Shown in pieces: positions 1-5,175 of a DNA stretch of 7,413 bases (positions are counted from its first letter, which is position 1; each line of letters begins with the position of its first letter). This DNA is from Firmicutes bacterium UBA5301 (GTDB lineage Bacteria; Bacillota; UBA5301). Under the pieces are notes generated by a model. That model did not search any database. It saw only the letters and a program-made list of their open reading frames with translations, and was not told the DNA's origin. Position numbers and translations under genes: made by a program. The stretch covers positions 1 through 7,413 of the forward strand of contig DHRX01000132.1 in the NCBI GenBank assembly GCA_002408345.1. Reading direction: 5' to 3'.

Positions 1-527
1 CCACCCCGTTTATAATGGGTTAAATCGGTGGAGAAAAACCAATGATGCACGTTAAGTTTATTTTCCTCTACCCAAGTATACAGCTCTTCAAGGGTTGCAC
101 CATTATCCCGCCGATCAGCAGCCGTAGCGGTAAGTAGACCATAACCAGATGATGCACCTAATGAATCAACAATTAAAATCTTTCGATCAGGATATTTCGG
201 TAAAAGCTCATCCCGGGCAATACAGGCTGAATTGTAAGATCCTGATAAACCACTGGAAAGGGAAATATGTAAGATATCCTTGCCTTCTTTTAAATACGGT
301 TCAAAAAAACCGATAAACTGCCCTACGTTCACTTGGGAAGTAGTTGGCATCGCTCCAGCGGCGATCCTACCATAAAACTCTTCAAAAGACATGGTCTGTC
401 CCAGATCGTCGGGGTATTCTTTCCCATCAATATTGTAGTGAAAACAAACAAAAGGGATATTCCTTGCTTGGAAGTACTCATATGGCATATCCGCCGTAGA
501 ACAACAAGTTAAAACATAACTAGACAT
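1..527 (-). CDS. DegV family fatty-acid-binding protein, 5' part (3' end outside window)
   Basis: DegV proteins bind a single fatty acid between two alpha/beta domains; in Firmicutes some act with fatty acid kinase FakA to feed exogenous fatty acids into phospholipid synthesis (family knowledge). The 175 complete codons seen carry the family hallmarks: an N-terminal strand leading to a C-S-T-A-D segment (residues 9-13), the PTTSQ ligand-loop motif (61-65), the LSSGLSGSYNSA motif (90-101), and an IVDSLGASSGYG segment (119-130). The frame runs off the window at HYKRGG, normally about 60% through a family member of roughly 280 residues. The ATG at 527-525 is chosen because AAAGGGG lies about 8 bases upstream; an in-frame TTG two codons earlier sits too close to it. 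The gene lies 106 bases downstream of the ABC transporter on the same strand, so they could share a transcript. The bound lipid and any kinase partner cannot be told from here. Confidence 0.9.
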   Translation of the reverse strand, partial: MSSYVLTCCSTADMPYEYFQARNIPFVCFHYNIDGKEYPDDLGQTMSFEEFYGRIAAGAMPTTSQVNVGQFIGFFEPYLKEGKDILHISLSSGLSGSYNSACIARDELLPKYPDRKILIVDSLGASSGYGLLTATAADRRDNGATLEELYTWVEENKLNVHHWFFSTDLTHYKRG

Positions 528-545
528 AGGCAATGCCCCTTTATA

Positions 546-562
546 CCAGGATATAAACCTGG
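546..562. repeat. Small inverted repeat before the degV-like gene
   Basis: CCAGG (546-550) and CCTGG (558-562) form a perfect 5-bp inverted repeat around a 7-base A/T loop, just upstream of the ribosome binding site of the DegV gene (about 534-540). It could be an operator half-site pair or a leader hairpin. There is no T-run after it on the minus strand, so it is not a typical terminator. The stem is short enough to be chance. Confidence 0.25.
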
Positions 563-633
563 ATATGTTATTCTTCCTGTTTTGCGCATTCGCTTAATTT
601 TCCACTATCTCCTGCATAAACAGTTATAAGTCC

Positions 634-2367
634 TCATAAATTCGCCTGTGCCCGGCATAATCCGCTATATAAACCGCCCAGTTGCAGTAGTTCGTTGTGC
701 TTTCCTCTTTCTACTACCGAGCCGTCTTTAAGGACCACAATCTGGTCCACATCCTGGACAGTAGATAAGCGATGGGCAATTATTACTGTAGTTTTATTCA
801 TTTTGAGCCTGTCCAATGCTTCTTGGATTAGCGCCTCAGTCTGGGTATCAACCGCTGAAGTTGCTTCATCTAAAATAAGGATAGGAGCATCCTTCAAAAT
901 CGCTCTGGCGATAGAGATCCGCTGCTTCTGCCCCCCCGAAAGTTTTACCCCCCGCTCACCAACCTCTGTCTCATACCCGTTGGTCAACGACATAATGAAT
1001 TCATGAGCATTAGCAGCTTTAGCTGCGGCAATAATCTGCTCTTTACTGGCATCCGGTTTACCAAATAGGATGTTATCCCGTACCGTACCGTTAAAAAGGA
1101 AGACATCTTGTGAGACCAAGCTTACCTGCTCTCTAAGGGAAGATATTCTAATTGTCCGAAGATCATGTCCGTCTAGAAAAATACCACCTGAATCCGGGTC
1201 ATAAAACCTAGGGATTAGGCGAGCAATAGTAGTCTTACCCACTCCGGTTGGCCCTACCAGAGCCAGAGTTTCCCCGGGATTAACTTTAAACGAGACCTCT
1301 TTTAGAACCGGCTCATCTTCGCTATAACCAAACCCCACCTGTCGAAATTCCAGCTCCCCTTTGACCTCTTCCAATACCAGGGCACCAGGTTCATCAACTA
1401 TGTCTGGATCCTGGTTGAGTACTTCTAACACCCGATCGGCACTGGCTAGCGCCTGCTGTAGCCCTTCATTGATTTTTCCCAACTCCGCTATGGGCCCGTA
1501 AAAGAGTCCTAAGTATAAAAGGAAGGCCACCAAATCTTGTAGCGGCAGTTCTCCTCCCAATGCCATTCTGCCGCCCAAAAAAATAACGATAACCGTACCG
1601 GTACTGGAAATGAATTCAATGGTTGGGTGGAATGCATTACTCAGCTTTAGCGCCTTAAGGATAGCCCTGGTATGCGTAGAAATAAACTCCTTGGTCTTGG
1701 CGCTGGCATCTTCCTCCCTGGTAAAGGCTTTAATCTCCGTGATACCGGTGAAATTATCCTGCAAAATAGAGTTTACTTCGGCAATCTCTTTCTGCGCCTC
1801 TCTAAACAAAGGGCGAGATACTCTGTTGAACTTCAGAGCCAGCCACGCCAATAAAGGCATTGGAATCAACGTATAGAGAGCTAGCCTGATATTCATGGAA
1901 AAAAGAACCACCGCAATCCCAATGAGCATTAACCCATTAACGATAATAGTAGGGATGGCATGGGCCAATAGGTGCTCGAAGGTACGCGTATCATTGATAA
2001 CTATGGACATTAACTCACCGGTCTGTCGATCTAAGAAATACCGTAAAGAGAGTTTTTGAATATGATCGTAAAGGTGTTGTCTAATCTCTTGTAGGATCTT
2101 CCAAGCTGCATAATGCGATAAATAGTTGGTTCCAAACTGGAAGATAGCCCTGAGCACATAGATAACCACAATTAGCATAGCCAGAGTATTAATGCGACCG
2201 ATCGTTCCCTGGCCAGATACCCCTTCAGTTACCGTCTGGATAAGGTTCCGAATCATCCAAGGCCCAGATATATTCATTGCCGTCACCAATACCATACATA
2301 AGACGGCTATCCCTAGAACCCATTTGTAGGGCCGGATAAAATCAGCAAAAACCAGTAGTGTTTTCAT
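634..2367 (-). CDS. ABC exporter half-transporter (membrane domain fused to ATPase, MsbA/MdlB-like)
   Basis: A type IV ABC exporter subunit: it should dimerise and use ATP to move a lipid, drug or peptide out of the cytoplasm (family knowledge; substrate unknown). The 577-residue product is the usual length. Residues 1-300 carry about six hydrophobic segments (near 8-28, 61-80, 138-158, 160-180, 252-272, 277-294) and the coupling-region sequence around FTREE. The ATPase domain (about 338-577) is complete: Walker A GPTGVGKTT (372-380), Q-loop Gln 420, signature LSGGQ (476-480), Walker B ILILDE with Asp 500 and Glu 501, D-loop SAVD (504-507) and H-loop His 532. Nothing catalytic is missing, so a homodimer is possible. 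The longest open frame starts 6 codons earlier (ATG at 2385), but those codons contain the AGGAGG (2373-2378) that sits 5 bases before the ATG at 2367, so I take the later start. It is transcribed away from the zinc-ribbon gene and towards the DegV gene. No second half-transporter or regulator is adjacent. Confidence 0.93.
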   Translation of the reverse strand: MKTLLVFADFIRPYKWVLGIAVLCMVLVTAMNISGPWMIRNLIQTVTEGVSGQGTIGRINTLAMLIVVIYVLRAIFQFGTNYLSHYAAWKILQEIRQHLYDHIQKLSLRYFLDRQTGELMSIVINDTRTFEHLLAHAIPTIIVNGLMLIGIAVVLFSMNIRLALYTLIPMPLLAWLALKFNRVSRPLFREAQKEIAEVNSILQDNFTGITEIKAFTREEDASAKTKEFISTHTRAILKALKLSNAFHPTIEFISSTGTVIVIFLGGRMALGGELPLQDLVAFLLYLGLFYGPIAELGKINEGLQQALASADRVLEVLNQDPDIVDEPGALVLEEVKGELEFRQVGFGYSEDEPVLKEVSFKVNPGETLALVGPTGVGKTTIARLIPRFYDPDSGGIFLDGHDLRTIRISSLREQVSLVSQDVFLFNGTVRDNILFGKPDASKEQIIAAAKAANAHEFIMSLTNGYETEVGERGVKLSGGQKQRISIARAILKDAPILILDEATSAVDTQTEALIQEALDRLKMNKTTVIIAHRLSTVQDVDQIVVLKDGSVVERGKHNELLQLGGLYSGLCRAQANL

Positions 2368-2451
2368 TGGTTCCTCCTGTTCCACTTACCATAGATATAT
2401 ACTTTGCTACCTATGCAAAAATCCTTGCTCCTACAATCCATATCCTTAAAA

Positions 2452-2480
2452 TTGACCATCTCTCTGCCTCGCCATAAGTG
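2452..2480 (+). promoter_or_regulatory. Possible weak promoter of the exported zinc-ribbon gene
   Basis: TTGACC (2452-2457) is a near-perfect -35 box. At 17 bases it is followed by TAAGTG (2475-2480), a poor -10 box. This would start transcription near 2487, about 55 bases before the ATG at 2543. A TAATAT further on (around 2491-2496) has no matching -35. Offered only as the best candidate in the 175-base divergent gap; I saw no convincing promoter for the leftward ABC gene there. Confidence 0.3.
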
Positions 2481-2542
2481 GAAGGATTCGTAATATTCTT
2501 ACAGAAGGTGTGTACTTAATAACGACGAATGGAGGAAAACGA

Positions 2543-3235
2543 ATGACAAAGCTGCATGGGTCCACTATCATGGGGATTTTCTTAATTTCTATCTTGTTTC
2601 TAAGCGGATCGCTTCATTGCTTTGCGAATTTCACAGTTGATATAGCAGAATTTGAGGCCGAACTCTCGAAACGATTTTCTGATTCGAACAGAGTTTCACT
2701 TGTCAAGTGGTTTCCTTTGGAGTATTGGGAGGTTAATCTTAGAAATAACCCTTCGATTACCCCAAGCCAAATAGATTCTATATTACAAGTTCTTAATCCA
2801 TATACCATTATTGCGGTGTTAGATGGGAAGATCGGTCCCTTTGGGGGAATTAATTTTTCAACCAAGGAAGAATTGCAAGCAACAATAAAGATATATAGTT
2901 CCGGCACCTATAGGTCTCCTTATCTTCTGGAAGAACTCAGTCCAGACCTTAGAAGTTTGGTGGCTACCCTGGGTGCATACTTCGCAGATGTCATAGGTAC
3001 CGCAGGGGAGAATTTGCATCTTTTCATATTCCCTGCTGTAGACACGACAGGAACACGCTTGGTCAACCCGTCTAAACCAGGATCTTTCTCTGTGTTTCTT
3101 GATGAAGAAGAGTTTCGATGGCGCTTGCCGTTGGGCTCGCTGTCTCCAGCTAAGTATTGCTCGACCTGCGGCGAAAAGCTAAGTGGTTCCTATCTATACT
3201 GTCCTTACGACAGCACAAAACTCATTCAAGATTAA
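2543..3235 (+). CDS. Exported/membrane-anchored protein of unknown function with C-terminal zinc-ribbon-like motif
   Basis: No enzymatic motif is recognised. The 230-residue product starts with a short basic stretch and a hydrophobic segment (about 9-25) ending in CFA-NF, consistent with a signal peptide cut after residue 28, or an uncleaved anchor; the lipobox pattern is absent. The middle (about 30-200) is a soluble domain with EYWEV (60-64), an AVLDGKIGPFGG segment (91-102) and WRLPLGSLSP (193-202). I associate this kind of pattern with uncharacterised bacterial proteins, from memory only. The C-terminus has CSTCG (Cys 206 and 209) and YCPYD (Cys 220, Asp 223): a CxxC/CxxD ribbon with Asp where a fourth Cys is usual. 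The ATG at 2543 is chosen over one 11 codons upstream because GGAGG at 2531-2535 precedes it by 7 bases and the hydrophobic segment then lies at the N-terminus. The gene stands alone, divergent from the ABC transporter and convergent with tmRNA. A functional link to either is not shown. Confidence 0.8.
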   Translation: MTKLHGSTIMGIFLISILFLSGSLHCFANFTVDIAEFEAELSKRFSDSNRVSLVKWFPLEYWEVNLRNNPSITPSQIDSILQVLNPYTIIAVLDGKIGPFGGINFSTKEELQATIKIYSSGTYRSPYLLEELSPDLRSLVATLGAYFADVIGTAGENLHLFIFPAVDTTGTRLVNPSKPGSFSVFLDEEEFRWRLPLGSLSPAKYCSTCGEKLSGSYLYCPYDSTKLIQD

Positions 3236-3266
3236 ACCGAAAAAATCACCCGTCTAATGAAGTACC

Positions 3267-3304
3267 AAAAAACTCCTTGTTGCTAGTAGTGGCTCAAGGA
3301 GTTT
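3267..3304 (-). terminator. Intrinsic terminator of tmRNA, perhaps bidirectional
   Basis: A perfect 10-bp stem pairs AAACTCCTTG (3270-3279) with CAAGGAGTTT (3295-3304) around a 15-base loop. Read leftwards it ends in a run of six T (complement of A 3267-3272, partly within the stem), just 28 bases after the 3' CCA of tmRNA. Read rightwards it follows the stop codon of the zinc-ribbon gene by 34 bases and ends in TTTCTATTGT, a weaker U-tract, so it may serve both convergent genes. Confidence 0.8.
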
Positions 3305-3332
3305 CTATTGTATCAATATTTAAGTTCTTTTA

Positions 3333-3694
3333 TGGTGGAGGCGGTGGGAGTCGAACCCACGTCCGAAGAGGTACAAACAGAAGCTTCTCCGAGCGCATCC
3401 TATCTGTTCAGTTTTGCTACTTCATTCGCAGATAGGCAAACCCTGAAGCAGCTATCCCGGTAAAGTTTCCCTTTCTCCCCGCCGAGAGCCAGAGGAAAGG
3501 TAGTCGGTTTTAATGACGCCCTGATTCCAGATTACCGACGAATCTGGAGAGGACGGCTACTTAAATCTAATTAAGCAGCTAATGCGTAATCGTAATCGGC
3601 ATTTATAAGCCGTACCACCCGTTTAACGAGTCTGGCGGAGAAACTCGGCTCGCTACTCCTGCTCCTACTCTCCCCGTCGATTCCAAGCGCCCCC
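3333..3694 (-). ncRNA. ssrA: Transfer-messenger RNA (tmRNA, 10Sa RNA)
   Basis: tmRNA enters stalled ribosomes with SmpB, acts first as an alanyl-tRNA and then as a short mRNA that adds a degradation tag. The 362-base gene is complete and one-piece. The 5' GGGGGCG (3694-3688) pairs with CGCCTCC before the encoded CCA (3335-3333), with one G-U pair, forming the acceptor stem. The T-arm is GTGGG-TTCGACT-CCCAC. A D-arm-like GGAATCGACGGGG follows the acceptor stem. The tag frame ends ALAA-stop, and the long G/C-rich inverted stretches between tag and T-arm fit the usual pseudoknots. It has its own consensus-like promoter at 3753-3781 and a terminator at 3267-3304. The promoter implies a leader of about 50 bases, to be removed by RNase P. 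One base in the normally invariant GGATTCGAC is changed (GGAATCGAC). smpB is 1.5 kb away, beyond two cytochrome genes. Confidence 0.97.
3571..3600 (-). other. tmRNA proteolysis-tag reading frame (ADYDYALAA-stop)
   Basis: Within tmRNA, GCC GAT TAC GAT TAC GCA TTA GCT GCT TAA encodes ADYDYALAA. The ALAA end is the signal read by ClpXP-type proteases (established for tmRNA tags). I place the resume codon at GCC (3600-3598) because the bases five and four positions upstream are T and A, the conserved pair that sets the resume point in E. coli tmRNA. With the alanine carried by tmRNA itself, the added tag would be AADYDYALAA. An upstream AAT as resume codon would add an Asn but lacks that T-A placement. 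Confidence 0.85.
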
Positions 3695-3752
3695 ATATTC
3701 ACTTTTCAATAGTCTATTCCTAAAGGCAACATGATAGTTACCCAGGAAATTA

Positions 3753-3781
3753 ATTATACCATTCTTTTGCTTCTAGCTCAA
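3753..3781 (-). promoter_or_regulatory. Promoter of ssrA (TTGAGC-17-TATAAT)
   Basis: On the minus strand TTGAGC (3781-3776) is followed, after exactly 17 bases, by a perfect TATAAT (3758-3753). Transcription would start near 3746, about 50 bases before the mature 5' end of tmRNA. The -35 box directly abuts the U-tract of the upstream cytochrome terminator. A housekeeping sigma-A promoter of this strength suits an abundant RNA. Confidence 0.85.
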
Positions 3782-3782
3782 G

Positions 3783-3818
3783 AAAAAGAGCGGGGTCCTG
3801 TTAATCAGCCCCCGCTCT
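3783..3818 (-). terminator. Intrinsic terminator of the minus-strand cytochrome gene
   Basis: AGAGCGGGG (3787-3795) pairs perfectly over 9 bp with CCCCGCTCT (3810-3818), with a 14-base loop. Read leftwards it is followed by TTTTCTT. It begins 18 bases after the cytochrome stop codon (3837-3839), separating that gene from ssrA. Confidence 0.9.
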
Positions 3819-3836
3819 CCTCTTCCCCAATTATCC

Positions 3837-4457
3837 TTAAAATTCAGGTGCAACAGGTGCAATGTAATTTGGTGTTGTATTATGAATAACTATTTCATCC
3901 TGAGTAAAGTCCCCTGCCCCAATTTCCTCGTTCATTGCTGAGAAGACCGGCAAATCGCCCTGAGTCAGACCATAGTTACCAAGTAGATCTACTTTAGCCG
4001 GGTGACATAGAGCACAGAACTTATCAACAGCTACCCCATCTTCAGAATCTACCCGTAAGTATTTGTAGTAAGGGTTAGACGGGTGAGGCTCGTGACAGCT
4101 AGTACATTCAAACGTACCGTCAATTAAGAGGTTATCAGTGAAGTTAGCAATCGTTTTGTTAGGTGTGACGCCTACCGGGTGAGTCGTAGTTAAAAAGATA
4201 GGCATAAAACCCTGACCACCATTTTCCGGGGTTTCGTGGCAACCAAGACAGAGAGCAGATACACCAGCTATCTTTCCGTCCCGTGGGTTATCAACAGTAG
4301 GATTATTAACAGCAAATGCCTTTTCACCTACCGCATAGTGAATGTTATGACATCCGGTACAACCAATAGCATCGTGGGCTCCAGCTGCTAAGGCCGTTAC
4401 CCCCCAGGCCATTACAGCCAATAAAACCAAACAAGAGATGAGACCGACTTTGCGCAT
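3837..4457 (-). CDS. Exported tetrahaem cytochrome c
   Basis: A secreted or surface-held electron carrier with four covalently bound c-type haems (inferred from motifs). The 206-residue product has a signal peptide (Lys 3, hydrophobic core about 5-22, likely cut after ALAA at residue 25) and four CxxCH motifs: CTGCH (33-37), CLGCH (70-74), CTSCH (118-122) and CALCH (148-152). Candidate distal haem ligands are His 28, 40, 93 (in TTHPVGV), 125 and 192. The spacing resembles the doubled-CXXCH class rather than a classic cytochrome c3. The last 50 residues have no haem motif and are acidic. AGGAGG lies 11 bases before the ATG, a rather long spacing, but no in-frame alternative start lies between. 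It is divergent from a related cytochrome at 4641-5165: both share LAAG at the signal cleavage region, an HPV motif and CTSCHxxH. It has its own promoter and terminator. Donor and acceptor are unknown; dissimilatory metal, sulphur or other anaerobic respiration are possible. Confidence 0.92.
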   Translation of the reverse strand: MRKVGLISCLVLLAVMAWGVTALAAGAHDAIGCTGCHNIHYAVGEKAFAVNNPTVDNPRDGKIAGVSALCLGCHETPENGGQGFMPIFLTTTHPVGVTPNKTIANFTDNLLIDGTFECTSCHEPHPSNPYYKYLRVDSEDGVAVDKFCALCHPAKVDLLGNYGLTQGDLPVFSAMNEEIGAGDFTQDEIVIHNTTPNYIAPVAPEF

Positions 4458-4465
4458 AATACAAC

Positions 4466-4516
4466 GTTCCTCCTTAAAAAATAGGCTATATGTTATATAT
4501 TACCACCTGGAGGAAC
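4466..4516. repeat. 8-bp inverted repeat that includes the cytochrome ribosome binding site
   Basis: GTTCCTCC (4466-4473) and GGAGGAAC (4509-4516) are perfect inverted copies 35 bases apart. On the minus strand the left copy is the Shine-Dalgarno sequence of the 3837-4457 cytochrome; the right copy is its exact anti-sequence and lies between the proposed -35 and -10 boxes. With the called promoter the anti-sequence is not transcribed. If transcription began further upstream it could fold over the ribosome binding site. Confidence 0.35.
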
Positions 4517-4525
4517 TTAATTCAA
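4497..4525 (-). promoter_or_regulatory. Promoter of the minus-strand cytochrome (TTGAAT-17-TAATAT)
   Basis: Minus-strand TTGAAT (4525-4520) and TAATAT (4502-4497) are spaced by 17 bases, pointing to a start near 4490 and a leader of about 33 bases before the ATG at 4457. It lies back to back with the promoter proposed at 4548-4575 in the 183-base divergent gap, so a regulator binding between them could control both cytochromes (inference). Confidence 0.6.
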
Positions 4526-4547
4526 CCAAATTCAGGACATTTGTCTC

Positions 4548-4575
4548 TTGCTAAAAAGGATTTATTACCTATACT
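4548..4575 (+). promoter_or_regulatory. Promoter of the plus-strand cytochrome (TTGCTA-16-TATACT)
   Basis: TTGCTA (4548-4553) and TATACT (4570-4575) are spaced by 16 bases. The start would be near 4582, giving a leader of about 59 bases that contains the hairpin at 4597-4616 and the ribosome binding site AGGAGGT at 4628-4634. Confidence 0.6.
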
Positions 4576-4596
4576 AGCGAATTCCATTCCCAGTTG

Positions 4597-4627
4597 CCTG
4601 CACATACTAGTGTAGGTCGACTTTTTT
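4597..4627 (+). promoter_or_regulatory. Leader hairpin followed by T-run before the plus-strand cytochrome (possible attenuator)
   Basis: CCTGCAC (4597-4603) pairs with GTGTAGG (4610-4616) over 7 bp, including one G-U pair, with a 6-base loop. Five bases later comes TTTTTT (4622-4627), directly followed by the AGGAGGT ribosome binding site. The hairpin-plus-U pattern inside a leader could be an attenuator, but the 5-base gap between stem and U-run weakens that reading; it could also shield an RNA end or be chance. Confidence 0.35.
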
Positions 4628-4640
4628 AGGAGGTACAAGA

Positions 4641-5165
4641 ATGCGTCAGAACTACCTATTTTTTAGAATGTTAATCTGTTTAACCCTTTTGCTTTGTATC
4701 GGCGGTATAACCTTAGCCGCTGGTTTATCAGGATCAAAACATGATTTTACCCGGGATGACCCAGATAACCCATTTCGGGGAACAACCAAGGGTTGCACAC
4801 CCTGCCACCGTTTTGTCAATTCGCCACCGAGAGCAACTATCAATGGAGAGCCGGTAGAAGTTAAAGCTTCTCGGGTCTGTTTAGCCTGTCATTCAAAAAG
4901 TTGTGAAAGATTCGAAGAAAAGGTAGAACGTAAATTTGCTAGAGATTTTACCTTCCAACACCCCGTTGATGTTCCAATGCCTACTAATTCCACCGAATTT
5001 ATTCCCATTTCTGCCGCTAAAGCTAAGGGAATCATCTTTTACGGCGAGCAAAATCTTATTGGCTGTACTAGTTGCCATGATACCCATAACGCCAAGGGAT
5101 ATGCTTTCTTTTTACGTGATGAAATGGACCAAGGGCAACTCTGTTGCTGCTGCCATAATAAGTAG
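4641..5165 (+). CDS. Exported tetrahaem cytochrome c with a CCCCH motif
   Basis: The 174-residue product has a signal peptide (Arg 2 and Arg 9, hydrophobic core 10-25, probable cut after LAA at residue 27) and four haem-attachment motifs: CTPCH (52-56), CLACH (80-84), CTSCH (142-146) and CCCCH (168-172), the last only two residues from the C-terminus. His 34, His 107 (FQHPVDV) and His 149 (CHDTH) are candidate distal ligands. An extra Cys 88 follows the second motif. Spacing and the HPV and CTSCHxxH motifs match the divergent 3837-4457 product, so the two look like diverged paralogues; this one lacks the acidic C-terminal extension and is more basic between haems 2 and 3. AGGAGGT lies 6 bases before the ATG. 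It ends 10 bases before the convergent smpB stop codon, leaving no room for a terminator of its own. Probable role: periplasm-like or cell-surface electron transfer; partner unknown. Confidence 0.92.
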   Translation: MRQNYLFFRMLICLTLLLCIGGITLAAGLSGSKHDFTRDDPDNPFRGTTKGCTPCHRFVNSPPRATINGEPVEVKASRVCLACHSKSCERFEEKVERKFARDFTFQHPVDVPMPTNSTEFIPISAAKAKGIIFYGEQNLIGCTSCHDTHNAKGYAFFLRDEMDQGQLCCCCHNK

Positions 5166-5175
5166 CGATACTATG

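Noticed and set aside
695..1006. Plus-strand frame of 103 codons opposite the ABC transporter ATPase domain
   Set aside because: Antisense shadow of a well-conserved coding sequence, with no ribosome binding site and no recognisable domain. The same applies to the plus-strand frames at 1610-1876 and 1672-1854.
2368..2385. Six extra N-terminal codons (MEQEEP) of the ABC transporter
   Set aside because: These codons contain the AGGAGG ribosome binding site for the ATG at 2367, so the later start is better supported.
2510..2542. Eleven extra N-terminal codons of the zinc-ribbon protein
   Set aside because: The ribosome binding site GGAGG at 2531-2535 lies inside them, and the signal segment would be pushed away from the N-terminus.
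2614..2907. Minus-strand frame of 97 codons opposite the zinc-ribbon gene
   Set aside because: Antisense to a gene with signal peptide, ribosome binding site and motif support; no start signal of its own.
3157..3435. Plus-strand open frame of 92 codons containing a GGGGSRTHVRRG-like stretch
   Set aside because: It runs over the end of the zinc-ribbon gene and the antisense strand of the tmRNA T-arm and acceptor stem. Such peptides are a common artefact of tRNA and tmRNA antisense sequence.
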